Assembly (NCBI GenBank): GCA_946535985.1
Contig: CAMNDY010000003.1
Location: 1 to 64,000, forward strand
Direction: 5' to 3'
Length of the DNA: 64,000 nt
DNA from: an uncultured Treponema sp.
GTDB lineage: Bacteria; Spirochaetota; Spirochaetia; Treponematales; Treponemataceae
Shown: one piece after another, positions 43,777 through 51,625 of the stretch
How the letters are laid out: each line of letters opens with the position of its first letter
How positions within the stretch are numbered: the first letter of the stretch is position 1
The notes under the pieces: generated by a model
What the model saw: only the letters and a program-made list of their open reading frames with translations
What the model was told of the DNA's origin: nothing
Database searches by the model: none
Made by a program: the position numbers and the translations under genes

Positions 43777-43798
43777 TTTAATAAAATAAACAAACGGG

Positions 43799-44157
43799 AC
43801 AATAAGCCGGGTTCTGTCTAAACAAATCACGAGGATTTATTTAATGACCATCTATCCGAACTTTGTATTACTACAAAGCTTTAGCAGCCTACCCGCAGTA
43901 TAAGCTCGGAATAACAAACTGCTGCTCGGCCTTGCTCCAAATGAGGTTTACCCGCATTATCTGTTACCAGATAACCGGTGGTTTCTTACACCACCTTTTC
44001 ACCCTTACCTTTTTCAAGGCGGTTTACTTTCTGTTGCACTTTCTGTCGTCTTACTGGGCTATGCAAGAAATTATGCAGCTGCCAGCAGACGCCCGGTTCT
44101 TATCCGGCATTTATTCCGAAGGAGCCCGGACTTTCACTCATAATTATATCTTATCAT
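43799..44157 (-). ncRNA. rnpB: RNase P RNA
   Basis: Catalytic RNA that trims 5' leaders of tRNAs. On the minus strand the 5' conserved region reads GAGTGAAAGTCCGGGCTCC (P4 5' side), the middle has GTAAGGGTGAAAAGGTG and AAACCCCA-like GTAAACCTCATTTGGAGCAAGGCCG, and the 3' region reads AGACAGAACCCGGCTTAT (P4 3' side). Ends were set from a possible P1 pairing, ATGATAAG with CTTATTGT, so are good to a few bases. It lies between the Zn-ribbon coiled-coil gene and the TPR gene, all on the minus strand. Long ORFs in the track on both strands here are spurious. Confidence 0.93.
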
Positions 44158-44220
44158 CAGGATATAACAACGCGGTCATATCCCGTTTGTTTACAGTATT
44201 TACAGTAAAAGAAAAAAGTT

Positions 44221-45156
44221 TTACTCTTCCTCTTCTTCCTGGCGTTCGTCATCATCTTCATCAGCGTCAGATGCATCTTCGTCAAGATCTTCGTCTTCAT
44301 TTTCAAGATCTTCATCGCCATCGTCGTAGAGTTTTTCTTCTCTTTCTTCTTCGTCGTAGCCCTCTTCATCATCAAAATCATCATCAAGGTCTGCAAGGCT
44401 ACCTGCATCATCCATACTGATAATTGGATCAAAGTCTTTTTCGTTTCCAGTATCTTCATAGAAAAGAATGCGGCTGCAGTATGGACAGAAGTTGATATTA
44501 TCTCCTTCGCGAACAATGTTTGCAAACTGAGCAGGAAGAATCATATTACAACCTGTACAAACACGATTGCGAACAGCTACGATACCTTCTGAATTGCGCT
44601 GAATGATTCTCTGGAACTTGAAGAGGATTTCCTGATCAAGGTCCGGAGTAATTTTATCTTCATCTTTTTTAAGAGAAGTGAGTTCTGAATCGTATTTCTG
44701 TAATTCTTTATTAAGGTTTTCTTTAGAAGCAGCAAGATCACTTTCCTGAGAATTAATCATTTCTTCATTAATCTTCAAAGTGTCTTTAATTTCTTCAAGA
44801 AGTTTTTCTTCTTTCTGGAGTTCTTTGCGAACTTCTGTTTCTTTTTCTGTAGCTTCTAAAATCTGTTTTTCCAAAGCTTCGTATTCACGGTGAGTCTGGA
44901 TATCATCCATTCCCTTTTCACCCTTTTCGCGTGACTTTACAGCTTCGTCTAAATCGAATTTCAACTGAGCCACTTTTGATTTTACTTCTTCATACTCGTT
45001 GTTCTTTTCGATGTATTCTTTCTTCATTCGGGCAAGAAGCTCTTCCTGTGAACCAAGCTGTTTTGGAGCTTCTTCCTTTTTCTTTTCCAATTCGTATTTC
45101 TTTACAAGGATTTTCTGTAATTTCTTTAATTTTTCAAATATGTCCTGTGTAGCCAT
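44221..45156 (-). CDS. Coiled-coil C4 zinc-ribbon protein with acidic tail (COG1579-like)
   Basis: 311 residues. Residues 1-170 are a long coiled coil (QEELLARMKKEYIEKNNEYEEVKSKVAQL ...). The C4 zinc ribbon has CTGCNMILP and FCPYC about 20 residues apart (about 200-228), as in COG1579 'Zn-ribbon, possibly nucleic acid-binding' proteins. The final 80 residues are almost entirely Asp/Glu and should be disordered. A similar gene follows rpoD in T. pallidum by memory. Its role is unknown; the hairpin-and-tip shape suggests an RNA-polymerase or ribosome factor by analogy only. rnpB starts 63 bases after the stop. Confidence 0.82.
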   Translation of the reverse strand: MATQDIFEKLKKLQKILVKKYELEKKKEEAPKQLGSQEELLARMKKEYIEKNNEYEEVKSKVAQLKFDLDEAVKSREKGEKGMDDIQTHREYEALEKQILEATEKETEVRKELQKEEKLLEEIKDTLKINEEMINSQESDLAASKENLNKELQKYDSELTSLKKDEDKITPDLDQEILFKFQRIIQRNSEGIVAVRNRVCTGCNMILPAQFANIVREGDNINFCPYCSRILFYEDTGNEKDFDPIISMDDAGSLADLDDDFDDEEGYDEEEREEKLYDDGDEDLENEDEDLDEDASDADEDDDERQEEEEE

Positions 45157-45201
45157 TCGGTTTTCCCCTAATAAAATATCATAAAATTATATAAAAGATA
45201 G

Positions 45202-45282
45202 ATTATCGGGTCAAGCCCGATAATGACACTCTCTTTTGTCCTATAATGACACTCTCTTTTGTCCTATAATGACACTCTCTTT
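45202..45282. repeat. GGGTCAAGCCC hairpin plus 23-bp tandem repeat
   Basis: The hairpin ATTATCGGG-TCAAG-CCCGATAAT (45202-45224) is a variant of the repeat at 258-280 with a G-C to A-T pair change. Its right end continues into a 23-bp unit, ATAATGACACTCTCTTTTGTCCT, repeated 2.7 times up to the rpoD stop codon. It separates rpoD from the Zn-ribbon gene. Confidence 0.8.
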
Positions 45283-47139
45283 TTACTCCATGTAATCCCT
45301 GAGCCCGTTTGCACGTCTTGGGTGGCGGAGTCGGCGCAAAGCTTTTGCTTCAATCTGACGGATACGTTCACGGGTTACATCAAAGTAAAGACCAACCTCT
45401 TCGAGTGTAAGAGAATATCCGTCTTCAAGACCAAAGCGCATCTTAAGAACTTCCTGTTCACGTGGTGGTAAAGTTCCCAAAACTGTTCGCAGCTGCTCCT
45501 GAAGCAAGGTAAAGGCAGTTTGTGTTGCAGGATTTTCAACTTCCTTATCTTCAATGAAGTCTCCGAGCAATGAATCTTCTTCCTCACCAATTGGAGTTTC
45601 AAGAGAAATTGGTTCGCGTGCAACATTCTTAACCTGTTTAACACGGCTTAATGGCCAGCCAAGCTGCTGGGCAATTTCATCATCAGTTGGTTCACGGCCA
45701 AGCTTCTGCATAAGCTGGCGGCTTTCGCGAACAACCTTATTAATCTGTTCAATCATGTGAACCGGTACACGGATTGTTCTTGCCTGGTCAGAAATAGAAC
45801 GTGTAATTGCCTGACGAATCCACCAGGTTGCGTATGTAGAAAACTTAAAGCCCTTACGGTATTCAAATTTTTCTACGGCTTTGATAAGACCAATATTTCC
45901 TTCCTGAACAAGGTCAAAGAAATGAAGACCTCTGTTTGTATATTTCTTTGCAATGGAAACAACAAGACGAAGGTTTGCGTTGATAAGCTTATTCTTCGCC
46001 TTTTCCATCATTACACGGCCACTTTCGATTTCCTGGGCCATTTTAATGATATCTTCTACATTGTTTTCGTAATCGTATTCGAGCTTGTGAAGCTTTCTGT
46101 CAATTTTTTGAATCTGAGTGTAAATCTCGCGGATTTCATCGGCACTCATATTCAATTCTTCTTCGAGTTTTACAGCCTGTGAACGGATTGAGATTTTTTT
46201 ACCAAGACGACGAAGTTCAGAAGGATTAGAAATGCGCAATTCCTTCATCTTCTTTTCCTGTTTCTGATGGTATTCTTCAATTTTTATAGTAGCTTCGCGA
46301 TATTTTTGAGTAAACTTGTCGAGTTCTTCTGTCTGAATGTCAATTTTTTGAAGTTCAGGAATAATCTTTTTGCGAAGGGCCACAAGCTGATCATTATCAA
46401 AAATAGCGCTGGACTGCTCTGCTTCGAAAAGCTGCTTTTTAAGGGCAATATACTGCTTCATTTCCTGAAGAACAGGTTTTATGTGTTCACCATAAGCACT
46501 CTTAAGGCGGCGTTTATCGGCCATTTCTTCATTGAGTTCCTTGCGGGTCTTTCCAGGTTCGTGAATATCAATTCGAGTAAAGGCTTTAAGTGCAATGTTG
46601 TAGAATTCCGGAATCATAATTCCAGAGCCTTTGATTACATCTTTAATGATATTGTTTCCGTCTTCCATCTGTTTAGAAAGCTCAACTTCCTGGTCTGCAG
46701 TAAGAAGATTTTCTTTACCAATTTCTCTTAAATAAAGACGGATTGGATCATCTACGCTTGAATCCTTGTCGCTGTTTACAAGACGAGATTTCTGGCTGTC
46801 TAATTTTTCAAGGTTTTCAATTTCCTTAATTTCATCATTTGCGCCTTCTTCATCATCATCTTCCTGTTCAAGAATGATATCATCGTCATCATCTTCGGTT
46901 ACATCAATATCATCCTGTGCAGGCATATCAGGTTCATCAGAAATTAAATCGGGTTCTACAAGTTGTATATTTTTTTCATTAAGAAACTTAAGAACAGTTT
47001 CCATTTGTGGAGAGTTTACAAAATCCTGACCAAGAATATCTGTAGCCTCGTCCCAAGTTACAAAAGGTTTATCTTTTGCAAAATCCAGAAGTTTTTGTAC
47101 AGCAGGGTTAATGCTTGTTTCTTCCATTTGATTTTTCAC
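45283..47139 (-). CDS. rpoD: RNA polymerase primary sigma factor
   Basis: 618 residues. Region 1.1-like N-terminus (about 1-60), then a very acidic stretch ([21 protein letters not shown]), region 1.2 ([31 protein letters not shown]), a long non-conserved insertion, region 2 ([61 protein letters not shown], which recognises the -10), region 3, and region 4 ([15 protein letters not shown] ... [21 protein letters not shown], -35 binding). GTG 47139 or ATG 47127 could be the start; the upstream AGGTG suits ATG slightly better. It follows dnaG without a gap, the classic macromolecular-synthesis order. Confidence 0.97.
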   Translation of the reverse strand: MKNQMEETSINPAVQKLLDFAKDKPFVTWDEATDILGQDFVNSPQMETVLKFLNEKNIQLVEPDLISDEPDMPAQDDIDVTEDDDDDIILEQEDDDEEGANDEIKEIENLEKLDSQKSRLVNSDKDSSVDDPIRLYLREIGKENLLTADQEVELSKQMEDGNNIIKDVIKGSGIMIPEFYNIALKAFTRIDIHEPGKTRKELNEEMADKRRLKSAYGEHIKPVLQEMKQYIALKKQLFEAEQSSAIFDNDQLVALRKKIIPELQKIDIQTEELDKFTQKYREATIKIEEYHQKQEKKMKELRISNPSELRRLGKKISIRSQAVKLEEELNMSADEIREIYTQIQKIDRKLHKLEYDYENNVEDIIKMAQEIESGRVMMEKAKNKLINANLRLVVSIAKKYTNRGLHFFDLVQEGNIGLIKAVEKFEYRKGFKFSTYATWWIRQAITRSISDQARTIRVPVHMIEQINKVVRESRQLMQKLGREPTDDEIAQQLGWPLSRVKQVKNVAREPISLETPIGEEEDSLLGDFIEDKEVENPATQTAFTLLQEQLRTVLGTLPPREQEVLKMRFGLEDGYSLTLEEVGLYFDVTRERIRQIEAKALRRLRHPRRANGLRDYME

Positions 47140-48945
47140 CTACTTTGATAATAATTGAGCCTGTTTATCAAGCTCCATTTTTTGAGTAAGAAGATTGTTC
47201 ATTTGAATTCTGTCATCGTCTGTAACAATAACAAAGTCTCGGATTCTTTTTACCAAAGCTTCGCGCTGTTCATCAATCTTATTTCTTTTTATGAACTTTA
47301 TAGTATCCTGTATATAGGCTCCGCAGTTCGACTTTTGATAAACATTGTCTGACAAAGCATTCGTGATATATTGGGTTAAACCCGTTCCGTTACAACTTTC
47401 GATAATGTCAGGTATAGATAACGCTCCCTTTTGAAGACAATCTTCATAAATTCTGAATAACTTTCTGGCGTCGGGATTCTTAAAATCATCTTCATTAAGA
47501 CTGGAACGTAAGGTTTGGAATTGATCTAAATCGGCTGTTATGGCAATTAACCCACGCAATTCTGCATCAAGGTTTATCTGCTGCTTATTTTCCTGATTAT
47601 TATTTTGCCGGATTGTTATACGTTCTCGGGCTTGATTTCGATTTAAAAAGTCCCTTTTTACAGCCTCCGGTTTCAGATTAAACACCTGAGCTAATTGCTC
47701 AAGGCATGACTCCCTCTGAATATCTGACTGTAAACAGTCAATGTAGAGAAAAAATTCCAGTGCAGCCTTAGTTTTTCCCTCAGGCGTGTCAACAGGGTAT
47801 TTTTTCCCTACTTTATTCAAAAGATAGTCACTATCTAATATAGCGTTATTTACTTGTACCGTCAAGTTCTCTGCGCCATATTTAAGCATAATTTCGGCAG
47901 GATCCTTTCCACCTTTTAACTGAATTACTTTTACTGTTAAATCGTGTTCGCGGCAAAGTTTTATGGCTTTCCAGGTTGCTTCCTGCCCCGCTCCGTCCGA
48001 ATCAAAAGAAAGATAAACAGTTCCTCCGGCAACAAAGCCCGAAATCATTTTTATATGTTCTTCGGTTAAGGCTGTTCCTAAAGTAGCAACTGCATAATCC
48101 AGCCCGCACTGATGATATGCAATTACATCCATGTTTCCTTCGCAAAAGATAATTGATTTTTTCTGGCGGATTGTATTTTTGGCAAAATTAAAACCAAATA
48201 AGGTTTCGCGTTTTTTGAACTGAGGCAAGTCTCCCGAGTTCAAATATTTTCTTTGAGATTCATCTGCGGGAGGAATTACACGGCCGCCAAAAGCAACAAC
48301 CTGACCTTTGCGGTTAAAAATCGGGAACATTAAACGGTCTGAAAAAAAGGAATAATCAGGATAATTCTGACTGAAAAGACCCGATTTATTCAAAAAATCC
48401 TGGCTGAAATTTTTACCAAGCAGAAATTTCTTTAACCATTTGCGGTCTGCAGGGGCATATCCAAGTTTAAACTTTTGAATTGTTTCGGTTGTAAGACCGC
48501 GTTTTGTAATATATTCAAGGGCTTTTTTCCCCTGTTCAGTTTCCATTAAAAAGTAATGAAACATGCTTGCAGTTCTTTCATAAAGCTCTATGTTTTTTTC
48601 TACAGTATCATCACGTTTGTAATCGGAAGGAACTCCACCGTCTTTATAACGGATTGGAATACCTGCTTTTTTTGCCAGATTTTCTATAGCCTCAACATAA
48701 GAAAGCTTTTCCATTTCCATTACAAACTTGATTACATCACCCGAAGCATGGCAGCCAAAGCAGTGATAAAACTTCTTATCGGAATCTACATGAAAAGAAG
48801 GTGTTTTTTCTCCGTGGAAAGGACAGCAGCCCCAAAAATCATTCGGACCGCGAGACTTGAGCACAGTATAATCGCCCACTACCGAAACTATGTCGGTTGT
48901 ATTGCGAACTGCATCAATTGTTTCCTGTGCTATAAATCCTGCCAT
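47140..48945 (-). CDS. dnaG: DNA primase
   Basis: 601 residues. It makes RNA primers for replication. The zinc-binding CHC2 domain is at about 38-65 (CPFHGEKTPSFHVDSDKKFYHCFGCHASGD). The catalytic core has the toprim motifs IFCEGNMDVIAYHQCG (about 268) and YLSFDSDGAGQEA (about 312). The C-terminal 150 residues are the helicase-binding part (weakly conserved). ATG 48945 has AGGCGG nine bases upstream. It lies 18 bp after mltG and ends against rpoD. Confidence 0.97.
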   Translation of the reverse strand: MAGFIAQETIDAVRNTTDIVSVVGDYTVLKSRGPNDFWGCCPFHGEKTPSFHVDSDKKFYHCFGCHASGDVIKFVMEMEKLSYVEAIENLAKKAGIPIRYKDGGVPSDYKRDDTVEKNIELYERTASMFHYFLMETEQGKKALEYITKRGLTTETIQKFKLGYAPADRKWLKKFLLGKNFSQDFLNKSGLFSQNYPDYSFFSDRLMFPIFNRKGQVVAFGGRVIPPADESQRKYLNSGDLPQFKKRETLFGFNFAKNTIRQKKSIIFCEGNMDVIAYHQCGLDYAVATLGTALTEEHIKMISGFVAGGTVYLSFDSDGAGQEATWKAIKLCREHDLTVKVIQLKGGKDPAEIMLKYGAENLTVQVNNAILDSDYLLNKVGKKYPVDTPEGKTKAALEFFLYIDCLQSDIQRESCLEQLAQVFNLKPEAVKRDFLNRNQARERITIRQNNNQENKQQINLDAELRGLIAITADLDQFQTLRSSLNEDDFKNPDARKLFRIYEDCLQKGALSIPDIIESCNGTGLTQYITNALSDNVYQKSNCGAYIQDTIKFIKRNKIDEQREALVKRIRDFVIVTDDDRIQMNNLLTQKMELDKQAQLLSK

Positions 48946-48963
48946 CCTCTTTTACCGCCTGAT

Positions 48964-50028
48964 TTACTTTTTGGTGCTTAAGTTATGACTTGCTTTATGC
49001 TCATCAAAAGTAGAAGTAAATACATGTCTTCCTGCCTGAGAATCTACAACCTGGAAAAAATAATAATTTGTCTTTGGAGGATTTGCAGCCGCACTCAAAG
49101 CAACAAGTCCCGGATTAGAGATTGGACCGGGTGTAAGGCCTGCCCATTTATATGTGTTATAGGGATTATCTATTTTTGTATCTTCAAGAAGAACTCTGTC
49201 AGGATGAGGTCGACCTTGAATTTCTGTTATGATGTATACAATTGTAGCACATGAGTACAAGCCTATGTTCTGTTTAAGGCGGTTTGTAAATACACTTGCT
49301 ATAAGAGGAGCTTCATCTGCAACACGATATTCACGCTCAACAATCGAAGCAAGAATTACAATATTATAAAGTTCCTGTGGAGTTTTTTCGGACAAGCCAT
49401 CGATTGCTTTGATTTTTTCGAAAAAAGTTTCAATCATAATTTCGGCAGCATCGCGGGCAGTCATTCCAAGTGTAAAAAAATATGTTTCGGGAAATAAAAA
49501 TCCTTCTGCACTTTCGCCTGCAATATTGTATTTATTCAAAAGCTCAGGAGAATAACATACAGCCTTAAAATCTTCCTGCTTACAGATATTATTATCTTCA
49601 AGGATTTTTCCAATCTGAGAAATTGTTTTTCCTTCCGGAATTGCAAGCTTTATATATTCCTGTTCTCCGGAGCATAAGGCATTTACAAGCTGGGCATAAT
49701 TCATCTGGTAATTCAAGTGATAAATTCCGCTTTTAAGAACAAAATCTTGTGGTACCGGCTGATCTTTAAAAACAATATTCAGGAGTTTTGGATATCTTAC
49801 AAAGTAATAAAAGAATTTTGCATTTTTAATGAGGCCTTTGTTCTGCAGTTCCTCTGCAATTGTAAAGGTAGAAGTGCCCATTGGAACTTCAAAACGAACG
49901 CTTTGATTTTGTAAATCGTCAGATACTTTTAACGGGGAAATTTGAGAATACAGATAATATCCCCCTGCTGCTATTACGAGAAGAATAAAAAACAGAAGGA
50001 TTAGAAAAACTTTGCCTTTTGTTTTCAT
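48964..50028 (-). CDS. mltG: Endolytic murein transglycosylase MltG (YceG)
   Basis: 354 residues. A membrane anchor (VFLILLFFILLVIAAGGYYLYSQI) precedes a LysM-like domain and the catalytic YceG domain: the Glu in VILASIVEREYRVADEAPLIASVFTNRL (about 230), GRPHPDRVLLEDTKIDNPYNTYKWAGLTPGPISNPG and YYFFQVVDSQAGRHVFTSTFDEH. MltG cuts nascent glycan strands and may set their length. Co-location with dnaG/rpoD and mre genes ties wall growth with replication and transcription genes. Its start overlaps the stop of the small 66-aa gene by 4 bp. Confidence 0.95.
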   Translation of the reverse strand: MKTKGKVFLILLFFILLVIAAGGYYLYSQISPLKVSDDLQNQSVRFEVPMGTSTFTIAEELQNKGLIKNAKFFYYFVRYPKLLNIVFKDQPVPQDFVLKSGIYHLNYQMNYAQLVNALCSGEQEYIKLAIPEGKTISQIGKILEDNNICKQEDFKAVCYSPELLNKYNIAGESAEGFLFPETYFFTLGMTARDAAEIMIETFFEKIKAIDGLSEKTPQELYNIVILASIVEREYRVADEAPLIASVFTNRLKQNIGLYSCATIVYIITEIQGRPHPDRVLLEDTKIDNPYNTYKWAGLTPGPISNPGLVALSAAANPPKTNYYFFQVVDSQAGRHVFTSTFDEHKASHNLSTKK

Positions 50029-50225
50029 GAATAGAATTTTTTTACCTCATCTAAAGATAACGATTGATAAACAGCAGCTTCCAGGGCCTGATAAAAATAT
50101 TCAAGACCTTCGGGTAAAGACTCCTGATTATCTCTTAAGAATTTAGCAAGACCTGCCACTTCTTTTGAAGTAAAATTATATGATAAAGTGAATTTTTTTT
50201 CATCTGGTTGGCGCATTGGAATCAT
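50025..50225 (-). CDS. Small conserved-looking hypothetical protein (66 aa)
   Basis: 66 residues, soluble, helical (FTSKEVAGLAKFLRDNQESLPEGLEYFYQALEAAVYQSLSLDEVKKFYS). Not recognised. It is probably real because it overlaps both neighbours with ATGA-type 4-bp junctions: the MBL gene's stop upstream and the mltG start downstream. That arrangement implies coupled translation of the three. ATG 50225 and ATG 50216 are both possible starts. Confidence 0.68.
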   Translation of the reverse strand: MIPMRQPDEKKFTLSYNFTSKEVAGLAKFLRDNQESLPEGLEYFYQALEAAVYQSLSLDEVKKFYS

Positions 50226-51157
50226 AATTCAATTTCCATGTCCTCTTTTGCAAGGTCAATATAAATGTCTTTGTGTGCAATATATTGAGCATACCATCTT
50301 GCAGCCTGAAGAATTGAATCAAGCTTTTTGTCATCATAAGTAGGCTCATGATGGAAAAGATAGAGATTTTTAATATTCCAGTGAACGGCAAAATCAACTG
50401 CATAACAGAAGGCAGAATGACCCCAGTTCTGCTTGCGGTAAGCTTCTTCGGTTGTATACTGAGAATCTATTACAAGACAGTCGGCATTGCGGAAAACCTG
50501 CTCGTGCATTGGAGAAATATCAAAGTCATTTGAATTAAGTTCTACGTCTGTAGCAAAAACAAACTTTTTATTTCCTTCGGTAACTGCATAGCTGTAAGAA
50601 GTTCCCGGATGCGACATTGGACAGCATACAATCTGGGTATTTCCGATATTTATAGGGCTGCCCGGAATCAAATTCATAAAGTTCATCTTTTTAGTAAGGG
50701 CACCAAAAGGAACAGGATAATATGGTTGATTCATCTGATCTACAAGATATTGTTTTGCTTTTTCATCGGTTGAATATACATTAAACTCGCTGTTTGGATT
50801 ATAAGCAGCATCAAAAAAAGGAAGACCCTGAATATGATCCCAATGAAAATGTGTAAAGAAAAGATTATAGATATTGTCTTTTGGAAGATTGCCCGATTTA
50901 CCAAGAACGCGGATACCGGTTCCTGCATCAAAGATAAGTTCATTGCCAAGGGATTTTACTTCTACACAGGTAGTATTTCCGCCTGTTGTACCAAAAATCC
51001 AGGAAGGAAGGGATGAAACAAATTTAGCACGCGCTTCTTCATTCTTTAAATCATCCACCGTGATTCTTTGAACAGCTGCCATTATTTTTGACTGGATTTG
51101 CTGAGGCGTAAGCGGCGTAGGTAATGACCCTCTAACTCCCCAAAAATGAATAAGCAC
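50222..51157 (-). CDS. MBL-fold metallo-hydrolase (PhnP/class II PDE-like)
   Basis: 311 residues. It opens LIHFWGVRGSLPTPLTP, typical of a subgroup of metallo-beta-lactamase-fold hydrolases often annotated as cyclic-nucleotide or phosphonate-ester phosphodiesterases. Metal ligands are visible in FFTHFHWDHIQGLPFF (HxHxDH, about 115-130), CCPMSHPGTSYSYAV, FATDVELN and LFHHEP. The substrate is unknown. The start is GTG 51157 behind AGAGGGG. First gene of the run toward mltG-dnaG-rpoD; the family II hairpin element lies upstream. Confidence 0.82.
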   Translation of the reverse strand: MLIHFWGVRGSLPTPLTPQQIQSKIMAAVQRITVDDLKNEEARAKFVSSLPSWIFGTTGGNTTCVEVKSLGNELIFDAGTGIRVLGKSGNLPKDNIYNLFFTHFHWDHIQGLPFFDAAYNPNSEFNVYSTDEKAKQYLVDQMNQPYYPVPFGALTKKMNFMNLIPGSPINIGNTQIVCCPMSHPGTSYSYAVTEGNKKFVFATDVELNSNDFDISPMHEQVFRNADCLVIDSQYTTEEAYRKQNWGHSAFCYAVDFAVHWNIKNLYLFHHEPTYDDKKLDSILQAARWYAQYIAHKDIYIDLAKEDMEIEL

Positions 51158-51261
51158 TTTATCCCCTCTTTCGTTTAGTTAATTATTATTATTGTAAATT
51201 AAAGGGGTGAATTTGTCAAATTGTAAAATATAAAAGTAATAAAAAAACAGATTCAGTATTA

Positions 51262-51347
51262 AAAATTGCGGAGCGAGATTTCTGATTTTGCGGAACGTCC
51301 TCTTCGTTTAGTGGAGCAAAATCAGAAATCTTGCGGAAGCGATTTTT
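51262..51347. repeat. Structured intergenic hairpin element, family II (copy C)
   Basis: GCGAGATTTCTGATTTTGC (51273-51291) pairs with GCAAAATCAGAAATCTTGC (51316-51334; one G-T pair) around a 24-base loop containing GTCCTCTTC; A- and T-tracts flank it. It lies between the divergent MBL gene and tRNA-Thr. It matches the reverse complement of 13758-13847 outside the stem centre, where both arms differ together. Nothing else was seen in the rest of the 51158-51430 gap. Confidence 0.8.
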
Positions 51348-51430
51348 ATATTAAAATGCATTTTTTTTAATATTTTTAGAATTGCATACTTGACTAAGTT
51401 TCTGATTTTCAATAATATATAATAACTCTT

Positions 51431-51503
51431 GCTGCTTTAGCTCAGTTGGTAGAGCACGTGATTTGTAATCTCGGGGTCGTGGGTCCAAGTCCTACAAGCA
51501 GCT
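51431..51503 (+). tRNA. tRNA-Thr (TGT)
   Basis: 73 nucleotides: acceptor GCTGCTT/AAGCAGC, D arm GCTC-AGTTGGTAGA-GAGC type, anticodon loop TTTGTAA (anticodon TGT), T arm GTGGG-TCCAAGT-CCTAC. The anticodon stem CGTGA/TCTCG has a central T-T mismatch. CCA not encoded. tRNA-Tyr follows 5 bases later. Confidence 0.93.
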
Positions 51504-51508
51504 TTTAA

Positions 51509-51590
51509 GGGGAGTTCGCATAGCGGCAATTGCAAGGGACTGTAAATCCCTCGGCTCACGCCTCCAGAGGTTCGAGTCCTCTACTCCCCA
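51509..51590 (+). tRNA. tRNA-Tyr (GTA)
   Basis: 82 nucleotides: acceptor GGGGAGT/ACTCCCC, anticodon arm AGGGA-CTGTAAA-TCCCT (anticodon GTA), long variable arm, T arm AGAGG-TTCGAGT-CCTCT. CCA not encoded. Same transcript as tRNA-Thr, followed by a terminator. Confidence 0.95.
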
Positions 51591-51597
51591 GTAAAAT

Positions 51598-51623
51598 GAC
51601 TGCCTTGTGCAGTCTTTTTTTTT
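51598..51623 (+). terminator. Rho-independent terminator of the tRNA-Thr/tRNA-Tyr transcript
   Basis: Stem GACTGC-CTTGT-GCAGTC followed by nine T residues, 7 bases after tRNA-Tyr. It may also serve the convergent glgA gene, whose stop lies directly beyond. Confidence 0.85.
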
Positions 51624-51625
51624 GC

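Noticed and set aside
43777-43830. N-terminal extension of the TPR protein
   Set aside because: The extra residues are encoded by the 3' end of RNase P RNA.
43863-44420. 185-aa plus-strand ORF
   Set aside because: It runs over the RNase P RNA and the end of the Zn-ribbon gene on the other strand; the protein has no domain pattern and the RNA motifs explain the sequence.
44157-44525. 122-aa minus-strand ORF
   Set aside because: Frame-shifted shadow of the acidic repeat-rich tail of the Zn-ribbon coiled-coil gene.
45219-45282. Possible small CRISPR array
   Set aside because: The 23-bp units are directly adjacent without spacers, so this is a simple tandem repeat.
46267-46731. 154-aa plus-strand ORF, and similar ones at 45757-46182, 38419-38829 and 52616-53071
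   Set aside because: All lie opposite strongly conserved genes (rpoD, mrdA, glgA) and have Phe/Cys/His-rich antisense composition.
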